A DNA stretch of 64,000 bases, taken from Stenotrophomonas terrae. Lineage in GTDB: Bacteria > Pseudomonadota > Gammaproteobacteria > Xanthomonadales > Xanthomonadaceae. Position numbers and translations under genes: made by a program. The stretch covers positions 1 through 64,000 of the forward strand of contig NZ_LDJJ01000006.1 in the NCBI RefSeq assembly GCF_001431465.1, read 5' to 3'. The notes beneath the pieces were generated by a model. That model saw nothing but the letters and a program-made list of their open reading frames with translations, searched no databases and had not been told where the DNA came from. Positions 32,878 to 42,228 of this stretch are shown here, piece by piece (the stretch's first letter is position 1; each line of letters begins with the position of its first letter).

Positions 32878-35800
32878 TTACATATTGCGGCGGTACTCGC
32901 CGCCTACGTCGTATAGCGCGTGGCTGATCTGGCCGAGGCTGTGGGTTTTCACTGCTTCGATCAGGGCTTCGAACACGTTGCGGCGGTCGCGTGCGGTCTT
33001 CTGCAGGTAGGCCAGGCCGTGGCCGTCGTGCGCTTCCCCGTTTGCGGCCAGGCCTTCAACCTCGTGCGAATGCGAGGTTTCGCCGGCCGGCGCCAGCGCA
33101 TTGCGATTGCGCTGCCAGCTGTGCACGTTCTCGATCTGCTGGCCCTTCTCTTCCTCGGTCGAGCGGATCAGCTCGATCTCGGTCGCCACTTCACCGGCAT
33201 GCTCCTTGGGCAGGAACATGTTGACGCCGACCAGCGGCAGGCTGCCGTCGTGCTTCTTGTGCTCGTAGTACAGCGATTCTTCCTGGATCTTGCCGCGCTG
33301 GTACATGGTATCCATCGCACCCAGCACGCCACCGCGCTCGCTGATCGCCTCGAACTCCTTGTACACCGCCTCCTCGACGATGTCGGTGAGCTTGTCGACG
33401 ATGAAGCTGCCCTGCCACGGGTTCTCGCAGAAGTTCAGCCCCAACTCCTTGTTGATGATCATCTGGATCGCCACCGCGCGACGCACACTCTCCTCGGTCG
33501 GCGTGGTGATCGCCTCATCGTAGGCGTTGGTATGCAGGCTGTTGCAGTTGTCAAACAAGGCATACAACGCCTGCAGCGTGGTGCGGATGTCGTTGAACTG
33601 GATCTCCTGCGCGTGCAGCGAGCGGCCCGAGGTCTGGATGTGGTACTTCATCATCTGGCTGCGCTCGTTGGCGCCGTAGCGCTCACGCATCGCACGCGCC
33701 CAGATGCGGCGGGCTACGCGGCCGATCACCGTGTACTCCGGATCCATGCCGTTGGAGAAGAAGAACGACAGGTTGGGCGCGAAGTCATCGATCTTCATGC
33801 CACGCGCCAGGTAGTACTCGACGATGGTGAAGCCATTGGACAGGGTGAAGGCCAACTGGCTGATCGGGTTCGCACCGGCCTCGGCGATGTGATAGCCGGA
33901 GATCGACACCGAGTAGAAATTGCGCACCTTGTGGTCGACGAAATACTGCTGGATGTCGCCCATCATCCGCAGCGCGAACTCGGTGGAGAAGATGCAGGTG
34001 TTCTGCGCCTGGTCTTCCTTGAGGATGTCGGCCTGCACGGTGCCGCGCACGGTGGACAGCGTCTCAGCCTTGATCCGGGCATAGGTATCGGCATCCACCA
34101 ACTGGTCGCCGGTCACGCCGAGCAGGGCCAGGCCCAGTCCATTGTTGGTCGGTGGCAGTTCGCCGTGGTACTGCGGGCGGCCGCGGCCTTCAAAGAGCTT
34201 GGCGATCTTCGCTTCCGCCTCGGCCCAGCGCGCGGGGTCTTCCTGCAGGTATTTCTCGATCTGCTGGTCAACGGCGGTGTTCATGAACATCGCCAGGATC
34301 ATCGGCGCCGGGCCATTGATGGTCATCGACACCGAGGTGGTCGGCGCGCACAGGTCGAAGCCGGAATACAGCTTCTTCATGTCGTCCAGCGTGGGGATGT
34401 TGACGCCGGAATTGCCGATCTTGCCGTAGATGTCCGGTCGCGGTGCCGGGTCTTCGCCGTAGAGAGTCACGCTGTCGAACGCGGTGGACAGGCGCGCGGC
34501 CGGCTGGCCCACGCTCAGGTAATGGAAGCGGCGGTTGGTGCGCTCGGGCGTGCCTTCACCGGCAAACATGCGGATCGGGTCTTCGCCGCTGCGACGATAC
34601 GGATAGACGCCGCCGGTATACGGGTAGGAGCCCGGCAGGTTTTCCTTCTGCAGGAACACCAGCAACTCGCCCCAGCTGCGGTAGGTGGGCGCGGCGATCT
34701 TTGGGATCTGCTGGTGGCTGAGCGATTCGCGGTAGTTCTCGACGCGGATGGTCTTGCCGCGCACCTGGTACTCATTGACCGGCTCGGTGATCGACTTCAG
34801 ACGCGCCGGCCACTCGCGCAGCAGGCGCAGCGCTTCGGAATCCAGTGACTGCACGGCATCGTTGTAGCGTTGGCGCAGGATCAACAGCGAGCGATCAACC
34901 TGAGCCCCTCTCCCGGCGGGAGAGGGGAGCAAAGCATCGCCTGCATACAGATCCAATGCATTCGGCAACGCTGCATCGTCCAGCTCCTTCAAGGCCTGCC
35001 ACAGCCCCTGCGCGCGCTCGGCAACCTCGGCCTGCGATTCAATGCGGGCATTGATGCCCCTGCCCTGCTCGGCGATCTCGGCCAGGTAGCGCACGCGGCT
35101 GCCCGGTATCAATACCGTGGCGCGCGGCTCTTTCAGCGTTGTATCGATCTGCGGCGCGAGTTCGGCCTTGGTCCTGGCGCTCAGCAGACGGCACAGGTTG
35201 GCGAACATCCAGCTGATACCCGGATCATTGAACTGGCTGGCGATGGTCGGATAGACCGGCACATCTTCGTCCTTCATGGTGAAGGCGACGCGGTTGCGCT
35301 TCCACTGCTTGCGCACGTCGCGTAGTGCGTCTTCGGCGCCACGCTTGTCGAACTTGTTCAGCACCACCAGCTCGGCGTAATCGAGCATGTCGATCTTTTC
35401 CAGCTGGCTGGGCGCGCCGAAATCGCTGGTCATCACGTACATCGGGAAGTCGACCAGGTCGACGATCTCCGAGTCACTCTGGCCAATACCGGCGGTCTCG
35501 ACGATCACCAGATCGAAGTGCAGCGACTTGAGGAAACCAATACAGTCGCGCAGCACCGTATTGATCGCCGCATGCTGGCGGCGGGTCGCCATCGAGCGCA
35601 TGTACACGCGCTTGGAACGCAGCGAGTTCATGCGGATGCGGTCGCCCAGCAAGGCACCGCCGGTACGGCGGCGGGTCGGGTCCACCGAGATCACCGCAAT
35701 ACGCATCTGCGGGAAGCTGGCCAGGAAGCGATTGAGCAGCTCATCGGTCACCGAAGATTTGCCCGCACCACCGGTGCCGGTGATACCGATCACCGGAGTG

Positions 35801-36405
35801 GCGCCTGCGGCCAACTGCCACTGCTTGCGCAGATGGCCTAGCCCGACTTCGGAATGGCCACCATCTTCCAACTCCGACAACACCCGGCCGATACCGATTT
35901 CATCCTCGATCGACGGCGTTTCGATCTCATCGTGGTGTGCAGCCGCTTCGCGTGCCTTGCCGGCGCGCGCCACCACATCCTCGATCATCTCCACCAGTCC
36001 CATCTTCATGCCGTCGTTGGGGTGGTAGATACGCTCCACGCCGTAGGCCTGCAGCTCGCGGATCTCTTCCGGGGTGATGGTGCCGCCACCGCCGCCGAAT
36101 ACCTTGATATGGCCTGCGCCCTTTTCACGCAGCATGTCGACCATGTACTTGAAGTACTCCACATGCCCGCCCTGGTAGGACGACAGCGCGATGGCATCGG
36201 CGTCTTCCTGCAGGGCGGCGCGCACCACGTCTTCCACGCTGCGGTTGTGCCCGAGGTGGATCACCTCCGCACCCTGCGCCTGGATCAGGCGGCGCATGAT
36301 GTTGATGGCCGCGTCGTGGCCATCGAACAGGCTGGCGGCGGTGACAAAGCGCAGCGGGGTGGTTTCAGGCTGCGTCTGCGGGAGCTGGGAGGCGGGGGTA
36401 CTCAT
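32878..36405 (-). CDS. icmF: Fused isobutyryl-CoA mutase IcmF
   Basis: The product has 1175 residues. Order: N-terminal cobalamin-binding domain (about 15-150: SLFDGHDAAINIMRRL with the DxHxx Co-binding His, then VIHLGHNRS and GGGGGTITPEEI); a MeaI-type G-protein chaperone domain with P-loop GTGGAGKSSVTDEL (about 200-420); then the TIM-barrel substrate domain (about 560-1150: YPYTGGVYPYRRSGEDPIR). It interconverts isobutyryl-CoA and n-butyryl-CoA (and isovaleryl/pivalyl-CoA) with B12. Known relatives have about 1090 residues; two extra segments account for much of the excess, a REP-encoded piece at 34905-34927 and a His/Glu-rich piece near 33030-33090. It is divergent from leucine dehydrogenase. 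Confidence 0.93.
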   Translation of the reverse strand: MSTPASQLPQTQPETTPLRFVTAASLFDGHDAAINIMRRLIQAQGAEVIHLGHNRSVEDVVRAALQEDADAIALSSYQGGHVEYFKYMVDMLREKGAGHIKVFGGGGGTITPEEIRELQAYGVERIYHPNDGMKMGLVEMIEDVVARAGKAREAAAHHDEIETPSIEDEIGIGRVLSELEDGGHSEVGLGHLRKQWQLAAGATPVIGITGTGGAGKSSVTDELLNRFLASFPQMRIAVISVDPTRRRTGGALLGDRIRMNSLRSKRVYMRSMATRRQHAAINTVLRDCIGFLKSLHFDLVIVETAGIGQSDSEIVDLVDFPMYVMTSDFGAPSQLEKIDMLDYAELVVLNKFDKRGAEDALRDVRKQWKRNRVAFTMKDEDVPVYPTIASQFNDPGISWMFANLCRLLSARTKAELAPQIDTTLKEPRATVLIPGSRVRYLAEIAEQGRGINARIESQAEVAERAQGLWQALKELDDAALPNALDLYAGDALLPSPAGRGAQVDRSLLILRQRYNDAVQSLDSEALRLLREWPARLKSITEPVNEYQVRGKTIRVENYRESLSHQQIPKIAAPTYRSWGELLVFLQKENLPGSYPYTGGVYPYRRSGEDPIRMFAGEGTPERTNRRFHYLSVGQPAARLSTAFDSVTLYGEDPAPRPDIYGKIGNSGVNIPTLDDMKKLYSGFDLCAPTTSVSMTINGPAPMILAMFMNTAVDQQIEKYLQEDPARWAEAEAKIAKLFEGRGRPQYHGELPPTNNGLGLALLGVTGDQLVDADTYARIKAETLSTVRGTVQADILKEDQAQNTCIFSTEFALRMMGDIQQYFVDHKVRNFYSVSISGYHIAEAGANPISQLAFTLSNGFTIVEYYLARGMKIDDFAPNLSFFFSNGMDPEYTVIGRVARRIWARAMRERYGANERSQMMKYHIQTSGRSLHAQEIQFNDIRTTLQALYALFDNCNSLHTNAYDEAITTPTEESVRRAVAIQMIINKELGLNFCENPWQGSFIVDKLTDIVEEAVYKEFEAISERGGVLGAMDTMYQRGKIQEESLYYEHKKHDGSLPLVGVNMFLPKEHAGEVATEIELIRSTEEEKGQQIENVHSWQRNRNALAPAGETSHSHEVEGLAANGEAHDGHGLAYLQKTARDRRNVFEALIEAVKTHSLGQISHALYDVGGEYRRNM
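34905..34927. repeat. REP-type palindrome inserted inside icmF
   Basis: A perfect palindrome, 10-base arms CCCCTCTCCC and GGGAGAGGGG around the loop GGC, lies within the icmF frame between the G-domain and the mutase domain. Read on the minus strand it encodes the residues LPSPAGRG, a typical translation of dispersed intergenic CTCTCCC..GGGAGAG repeats. It keeps the frame. I infer an insertion, since relatives normally have no such piece in this linker. Confidence 0.7.
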
Positions 36406-36709
36406 GGGCCGTGCAACATCCGGTTTCTATTGCAACCGATGATAGAACCGCTGGCCCTGCAGGTCAGGTTGCAGCGCAGCGTGACCTTTTGCAGGTTTAC
36501 GCTCCCGATGGGCACACGTGACGCCAACTCCCGCAACACCGGGTGCCAGCGAGGGTAGCCAAACCTGAACATTCCCCCAGCGCGAATGGATTAGAATGCC
36601 CCATCCGCGACCCGTCACTACCCCGACGAAGTCGCATTTTTTGTTTTCCGGCCAGCCATTTTGGCCACACGATCACTGACGTTGTGGCAAGCACGCCATC
36701 GGAGCCCGC
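36406..36709. other. Divergent promoter region of icmF and leucine dehydrogenase
   Basis: These 304 bases separate the start codons of icmF (minus) and leucine dehydrogenase (plus). I find no gene. A TAGAAT box at 36592-36597 could be a -10 for the plus-strand gene but lacks a well-spaced -35. A T-rich run lies at 36637-36648. CGGAGC just before ATG 36710 is the leucine dehydrogenase ribosome site. Confidence 0.4.
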
Positions 36710-37807
36710 ATGTTGTTCGAAACCCTCGAGACCTCCGGCCATGAGCAGGTTCTGTTCTGCCAGAACCGCGATGCCGGCCTGAAGGCAATCATCGCCATCC
36801 ACAACACCACCCTGGGCCCGGCCCTGGGCGGCGTGCGCATGCGCCCCTATGCCAACACCGACGATGCGCTGCGCGACGTGCTGCGCCTGAGCCGCACCAT
36901 GACCTACAAGAACGCCCTGGCCGGGCTGAATGTGGGTGGCGGCAAGGCGGTGATCATCGGCGACCCCAGGACCGCCAAGAGCGAAGTGCTGTTCCGCGCC
37001 TTCGGCCGCCAGGTCGAAGCGCTGGCGGGCCGTTACATCACCGCCGAAGACGTGGGCACCGACGTCAACGACATGGAAAACATCTACCTGGAAACCGGCT
37101 TCGTCACCGGCGTACACCAGGTCCATGGCGGCTCCGGCGACCCGGCCCCCTTCACCGCCTATGGCGCGTTGCAGGCGCTGATGGCCTCGGTCAAGCGCAA
37201 GTTTGGTCATGAGGAAATCGGCAAGCTCAGCATTGCCGTGCAGGGACTGGGCCATATCGGCATGGAGCTGGTGAAGCTGCTGCGCGAACGTGGCGCCAAA
37301 CTCTATGTCACCGATCTGGACCCGGTACTGGTGCAGAAGGCCGTCGCTGAATACGGTTGCGAGGCGGTCAAGCCCGACGCCATCTACGACGTGGCTGCCG
37401 ACGTGTTCGCGCCCTGCGCGATGGAAGGCGCCATCGACATGGCCACCCTCGAGCGGCTCAAGGCCAAGGTCATCTGCGGCACCGCCAACAACCAGCTGGC
37501 CAGCCATGCGGTCGGCGATGAGCTGTACAAGCGCGGCGTGCTGTGGGCCCCGGACTATGCGGTCAATGCCGGCGGGGTGATGAACGTGTCGCTGGAGATC
37601 GACGGCTACAACCGCGAGCGCGCCATGCGCCTGATCCGCAGCATTTACCACAACCTCGGCAAGATCTTCGACCAGTCCGAACGCGATGAAATTTCACCAC
37701 AGCGTGCGGCCGATCGCATCGCCGAAAACCGGCTCGAAGCCATTGGCAAACTGAAGATGCCGATGGGCCGTGCAGTGCCGCGCATGAACCGCCTGCGCGG
37801 CGAATAA
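36710..37807 (+). CDS. ldh: Leucine dehydrogenase (Glu/Leu/Phe/Val family)
   Basis: The product has 365 residues. The substrate domain carries LGPALGGVRMRPY and the catalytic-Lys block GLNVGGGKAVIIGDP; a second conserved segment is TAEDVGTDVNDM. The NAD-binding domain has the GLGHIG pattern. The size and motifs match leucine dehydrogenase, which reversibly deaminates branched-chain amino acids to 2-oxo acids with NAD+. In this group the oxo acids also prime iso-branched fatty acids. The gene is divergent from icmF, which acts on the CoA esters of the same pathway. A strong terminator follows. Confidence 0.92.
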   Translation: MLFETLETSGHEQVLFCQNRDAGLKAIIAIHNTTLGPALGGVRMRPYANTDDALRDVLRLSRTMTYKNALAGLNVGGGKAVIIGDPRTAKSEVLFRAFGRQVEALAGRYITAEDVGTDVNDMENIYLETGFVTGVHQVHGGSGDPAPFTAYGALQALMASVKRKFGHEEIGKLSIAVQGLGHIGMELVKLLRERGAKLYVTDLDPVLVQKAVAEYGCEAVKPDAIYDVAADVFAPCAMEGAIDMATLERLKAKVICGTANNQLASHAVGDELYKRGVLWAPDYAVNAGGVMNVSLEIDGYNRERAMRLIRSIYHNLGKIFDQSERDEISPQRAADRIAENRLEAIGKLKMPMGRAVPRMNRLRGE

Positions 37808-37824
37808 GCAGCAGGGTTAAAACA

Positions 37825-37857
37825 CAGAAGGCGGGCGATCATCTCGCCCGCCTTCTG
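37825..37857. terminator. Rho-independent-like terminator after leucine dehydrogenase
   Basis: A perfect 14-base stem, CAGAAGGCGGGCGA against TCGCCCGCCTTCTG, with loop TCATC lies between the convergent ends of leucine dehydrogenase and the autotransporter. A short T-containing stretch (CTATTTC) follows on the plus strand and a TTTT block on the minus strand, so it can serve both. Confidence 0.85.
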
Positions 37858-37886
37858 CTATTTCAGCCTGGCAAAGGCCGCGCCGA

Positions 37887-40751
37887 TCAGAACGCCTGCT
37901 GCAGCCGCAGCGACACCTGACGGTTGTCACCGCGCGGACCGAAACGCTGGTCATAACCCAGCGACAGCCGCGTATTACGGGCCAGCCACGACTCCACAGA
38001 TAGCCCGAACAGGCCGCCAGCGCGTGCAGGCTGCAGGCCGGCAATTGGCGCCCAGGCATCCACACCGACGAAACTGGCATCAAGACTCAGGCCATTGCCG
38101 CCCAGCGCCTGCTGCCATTCGGCATAGCCGTTGAACGCCACCTGCTTCCACAGGTACTGGCCACGCAGGCCCGCCAAGGCCTGCACACGGCTGCTACTCC
38201 AATCATCGGCGCGCAGGCCAAAACCGTAGCCGCCCTGTTCATTGAAGGCACCACCATCGATACGCGTGTAATCGGCGCCCAGATACGGAGTGAGCTGGGC
38301 CGAACCACGCCCCAGCCGATAACCGGCCTCCACACTGCTGGACAGGAAATTGCCGCTGTAACGGGCATGCACGCCCGCACGCTCGGCGCCCAGCAGCAAA
38401 CCACGATCCAGCTCACGCTGGTACTGGCCAAACCCGGCCTGGCCCAACACATAGACATCGCCGCGCTGCCAGCCTGCATACAACTGCGACTGGGTCTGGC
38501 GGTCGCGACCGCGATCCTGGCTTACCCCGCCGTTGCCATTGGCCCGGGTTTCACCGAACGCAAAGCCCAGCACGGCATTGCCGGACAGCGCAGCTTCGCC
38601 GCCCATCATCCAGCCGGCAACACTGTAGTCGCTACCCAGGTAACCGCCCTGGCCGCCTCCGCCCAGGTTGCGCATCCACACACCACTGGCCGCTGCGCGG
38701 CTGCCGCCTTCGGCAAACTGGCTGGACAGCGCGCGACGGCTCATGTCGATGCTGTCAAAGGTCATTGCCGTGGCCGTGGCATGGGCCTGCCCGCTCAGGC
38801 TTTCCAGACTCTGTGCCAGGCCGGAAAAACCACCGCCCACACTTTGCACGGAGCCCGCCGCCGCGCCGAATGCGGTGGCCTGCAGAACCGTATCGCTATC
38901 CAGTAGTTCGAAGGCGTGCTCCACCCGCTGCGCCGCCGACATCGCGCGCAGCCCGACGCCAGCGCTGCTCGCCATCGCGGTGACACTCACCTGGTCCAGC
39001 TGCAGCCAGGCGTTATTGGCGTCGTAGCCATATTTGACATCCAGCAGGGTCACGCCAGTGTCACCTGTTGATGGCGTAGCGAATTGCCCGCTAACTCCAC
39101 CGCCTGCATGCAGCAGGTCCTGGCGACGGCCATTCTGCGGCACATAGCCATTGACCGCACCACTGACCGTCACCCCGCCGTCCAGGCTGGCGGTGCCGGT
39201 CACCTGCAGGGCATTGGAGCCCAAGGCCACCATCAGCTGCGCGCCGGAGCGCTGCAGGTAGTTGCCCTCAATGGTTGCCGAGCCCACATTGCTGAGCACG
39301 ATCACGCTGGCGCCATTGTCCACGTTGCCGACCACCCGTGTGCTGCCGCCCATGAACTGCAACGCGGCAGCGCTGGGATTGGACTGCGCATCGATGGTGA
39401 CGTTGGAACGGATCGAGCCGCCGTCCTGCAAGGCCAGCGTGCCCCGCTGGATGCGGGTAGCGCCGGCATAGGTGTTGGCGGCCGACAAAGCCAATGAGCC
39501 GCTGCCACTTTTCACCAGGCCACCGGCGCCACTGATCGGATTGCTCCAGACAGAATCCAGCCCGGTCTTGTTCACATCGACCTTGATGTCGCCCCAATCC
39601 GCCTTGCCCGGCCCCTTCACCGCCTTGCCCACATTGAGCAGGCCATAGCCGAACACCGCATCCGGGCCAGCCTCACCCAGGTCGGTGGCCGTACCCAGCA
39701 GGGTCTGCCGAACCAGGTCGTTGTTGAAATAGGGGAAGGCCTGCCACACCAGTGCCGCCGCGCCCGACACCAGCGGCGCCGCATACGAGGTGCCGCTGCC
39801 GTAGAAGTAGGCCAGATTGTTGGCAGTGCTGTCATGGCCGATGAACATCGATGTACCCGGCGCCACCAGACAGTAATTCTTGGCCACACCGCAGGCGTTG
39901 GAGTAATACGCCAAAGCAGTTGGATTGGCTGTATCCAGTGCCGCCACCGCCAACCAGCCGCGCTCCAGGTCTGCCGCCGGGTAGGTGCTACTGCCGCCTA
40001 CCTTGCTCGGCAGCGCCGCCATGTCGGATGGATTGGCCTTGGACTCATTGCCGGTGGCAAACACCACCAGGCCGTCATTGTCCCTGATGAAGGGGCGGTA
40101 CTCGTTGGCGATCTCGGCCGTTACGTTTGGCCGGGTCCAGTACAGGCCGCCCCAGGAGTTGTTCATGATGCGCATGCCGTCGCCGATCAGGTCAGCATGG
40201 ATGGGCGCCAGGCCCAGTGCGCCGGTCACCTCATTGCCATTGCCGGAACCGTCGTCGGTGGGCTCCTTGTCAGCGATGATGCGCGCCGACAGGATCTGCG
40301 CCCCCGGTGCAACGCCACCTGGCCATTGCCCGGTAGGTGCACCTGCAGCCAGCTGCGCCACCGTGGTGCCGTGGCCAACCACGTCATCCACCGACAGGTT
40401 GTTCTCGGTCGGGTTGATGTAGTTGCGGTTGACCAGCACCCGACCCGCCAGCGCCGGATGGTTGCGCATCACCCCCGAATCGATCACGCCGATGGGGTAG
40501 CCAGCGCCGGTCAGGCCCATGGCGTGGGCCGCCTGGGTATTGGTCAACGCGAGGTGGGCATCAAACGCCGGCTGCGGCGTCACCGGTGGGGTGACAGGCG
40601 GTGTCGTGGTCGGCGGCGGGGTCACCGGTGGTGTCACCGGCGGCGGATCGGATTTGGGTCCACTGCCACTACCGCAGGCAGCCAAGGCCAGCGCCAGGGA
40701 ACTGGCCAATACACCGCGCGCCAAGCTACTGCTTTCCATTGCACTGCTCAT
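37887..40751 (-). CDS. Subtilisin-type (S8) autotransporter serine protease
   Basis: The product has 954 residues. The N-terminus has a signal with a lipobox-like LALAAC (Cys 26), then a Pro/Thr-rich linker to residue 60. The S8 protease domain has Asp91 (IGVIDSG), His127 (VGHGTTVA) and Ser322 (GTSYAAPLVSG). A passenger-associated repeat (SGSLALSAANTYAGATRIQRGTL-like, about 420) leads to a C-terminal autotransporter beta-barrel from about 690 to the final Phe (LRLQQAF). The protein should cross the outer membrane by type V secretion and act at the surface or be released. CGGAGGGG precedes the ATG. Relatives include Serratia Ssp-type and Pseudomonas EprS-type proteases. Confidence 0.92.
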   Translation of the reverse strand: MSSAMESSSLARGVLASSLALALAACGSGSGPKSDPPPVTPPVTPPPTTTPPVTPPVTPQPAFDAHLALTNTQAAHAMGLTGAGYPIGVIDSGVMRNHPALAGRVLVNRNYINPTENNLSVDDVVGHGTTVAQLAAGAPTGQWPGGVAPGAQILSARIIADKEPTDDGSGNGNEVTGALGLAPIHADLIGDGMRIMNNSWGGLYWTRPNVTAEIANEYRPFIRDNDGLVVFATGNESKANPSDMAALPSKVGGSSTYPAADLERGWLAVAALDTANPTALAYYSNACGVAKNYCLVAPGTSMFIGHDSTANNLAYFYGSGTSYAAPLVSGAAALVWQAFPYFNNDLVRQTLLGTATDLGEAGPDAVFGYGLLNVGKAVKGPGKADWGDIKVDVNKTGLDSVWSNPISGAGGLVKSGSGSLALSAANTYAGATRIQRGTLALQDGGSIRSNVTIDAQSNPSAAALQFMGGSTRVVGNVDNGASVIVLSNVGSATIEGNYLQRSGAQLMVALGSNALQVTGTASLDGGVTVSGAVNGYVPQNGRRQDLLHAGGGVSGQFATPSTGDTGVTLLDVKYGYDANNAWLQLDQVSVTAMASSAGVGLRAMSAAQRVEHAFELLDSDTVLQATAFGAAAGSVQSVGGGFSGLAQSLESLSGQAHATATAMTFDSIDMSRRALSSQFAEGGSRAAASGVWMRNLGGGGQGGYLGSDYSVAGWMMGGEAALSGNAVLGFAFGETRANGNGGVSQDRGRDRQTQSQLYAGWQRGDVYVLGQAGFGQYQRELDRGLLLGAERAGVHARYSGNFLSSSVEAGYRLGRGSAQLTPYLGADYTRIDGGAFNEQGGYGFGLRADDWSSSRVQALAGLRGQYLWKQVAFNGYAEWQQALGGNGLSLDASFVGVDAWAPIAGLQPARAGGLFGLSVESWLARNTRLSLGYDQRFGPRGDNRQVSLRLQQAF

Positions 40752-40931
40752 TACTTTCCCCTCCGTCCTGTGGATGATTCGCCAATTCAGGTATTACCTG
40801 AGCTCGGTAGCGCTCCGGCTACCTTCTATACTGCAACGACAATCCCCTGTCTGTGGGGATGTGCCGTTGGTCCAATATGCCCGGCCCCGCGGACGTTCGA
40901 TAATTGCCGCAAGGTATAACCGAGATTGCTC

Positions 40932-42107
40932 ATGTCTGACATCGTCATCGCCGCCGCCAAGCGTACCGCCATTGGCTCCTTCCTTGGCCAGTTCAACGGC
41001 GTCCCCACCCCGACCCTCGGTGCAGCCGCGATCAGCGCGGCCATGCAGCAGTCCGGCATTGCTGCCAGTGACGTGTCCGAAGTGATCATGGGCTGCGTGC
41101 TGCCCGCCAACCTCGGCCAGGCACCGGCCCGCCAGGCCGCATTGGCCGCCGGCCTGCCGACCAGCACCGGCGCCACCACCCTCAACAAGGTGTGCGGCTC
41201 GGGCATGAAAGCCATCATGCTGGGCCACGACCTGATCAAGGCCGGCTCGGCCAGCATCGTGGTCGCCGGCGGCATGGAATCCATGTCCAACGCACCACAC
41301 ATGCTGCCCAACTCGCGCACCGGCAACCGCTACGGCAATTTCCAGGCGGTGGACCACATGGCCTGGGACGGCCTGACCAACCCCTACGACGGCCAGGCCA
41401 TGGGCGTGTTTGCCGAGGCCACCGTGGCCAAGTACGGTTTCACCCGCGAAGAACAGGACGCCTACGCCATCGAGTCGGTCACCCGCGCCCAGGCCGCCGT
41501 GGCCAATGGTGCATTTGCCGATGAAATCGTTGCGGTCAAGGTTGCCACCCGCAAGGGTGAAGTGGAGTTCAACCAGGACGAACAGCCGGGCAAGTCGGAC
41601 ATCAGCAAGATCCCGACCCTGCGTCCGGCGTTCAAGAAGGACGGCAGCGTTACCGCCGCCAGTTCCTCCAGCATTTCCGATGGCGCCGCCGCGCTGGTGC
41701 TGCTGTCTGCCGACGATGCCGCCAAGCGCGGCGTGCAGCCGCTGGCACGCATCGCCGCGCATGCCACCTTCTCGCAGGAACCGGAGTGGTTCACCACCGC
41801 GCCGATCGGCGCGATCACCAAGGTGCTGGAAAAGGCCGGCTGGAACATCGGCGCTGTTGATCTGTTCGAAATCAACGAAGCATTCGCTGTCGTCGCCATG
41901 GCACCGATCCGCGAACTGGGCATCCCGCATGCCAAGATCAACGTCAATGGCGGTGCCTGTGCATTGGGTCATCCGATCGGCGCTTCGGGTGCCCGCTTGG
42001 TGGTTACGCTGGTAAATGCATTGCGCACACGCGGCCTCAAGCGTGGCATTGCATCCCTCTGCATCGGCGGCGGCGAAGCAACCGCTATCGCCATTGAATT
42101 GATTTGA
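40932..42107 (+). CDS. Acetyl-CoA acetyltransferase (thiolase)
   Basis: The product has 391 residues. Active residues are Cys88 (NKVCGSGMKA), the His in GHPIGASGAR and the second Cys in CIGGGEA, with NEAFA and VNGGACALGHPIG signatures. It joins or splits acetoacetyl-CoA, serving ketone-body, PHB or isoprenoid precursor pathways. ATG at 40932 is preferred over a TTG two codons before. The gene stands alone, so its pathway is open; a reductase such as PhaB is not adjacent. Confidence 0.93.
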   Translation: MSDIVIAAAKRTAIGSFLGQFNGVPTPTLGAAAISAAMQQSGIAASDVSEVIMGCVLPANLGQAPARQAALAAGLPTSTGATTLNKVCGSGMKAIMLGHDLIKAGSASIVVAGGMESMSNAPHMLPNSRTGNRYGNFQAVDHMAWDGLTNPYDGQAMGVFAEATVAKYGFTREEQDAYAIESVTRAQAAVANGAFADEIVAVKVATRKGEVEFNQDEQPGKSDISKIPTLRPAFKKDGSVTAASSSSISDGAAALVLLSADDAAKRGVQPLARIAAHATFSQEPEWFTTAPIGAITKVLEKAGWNIGAVDLFEINEAFAVVAMAPIRELGIPHAKINVNGGACALGHPIGASGARLVVTLVNALRTRGLKRGIASLCIGGGEATAIAIELI

Positions 42108-42228
42108 TTGAAAAATTTCAGATTTTTTCAAACCTGAATGCGGGACCGCTTGACAGTCAAAATGGGCTTGTCATCATGTTCCCGGCGCGCAATGGCGCGT
42201 TGCCTAATTTCACGACGAGGATTCACAA

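Noticed and set aside
32920..34848. A 642-codon plus-strand frame inside icmF
   Set aside because: Antisense to the mutase domain; no recognisable fold or start signal.
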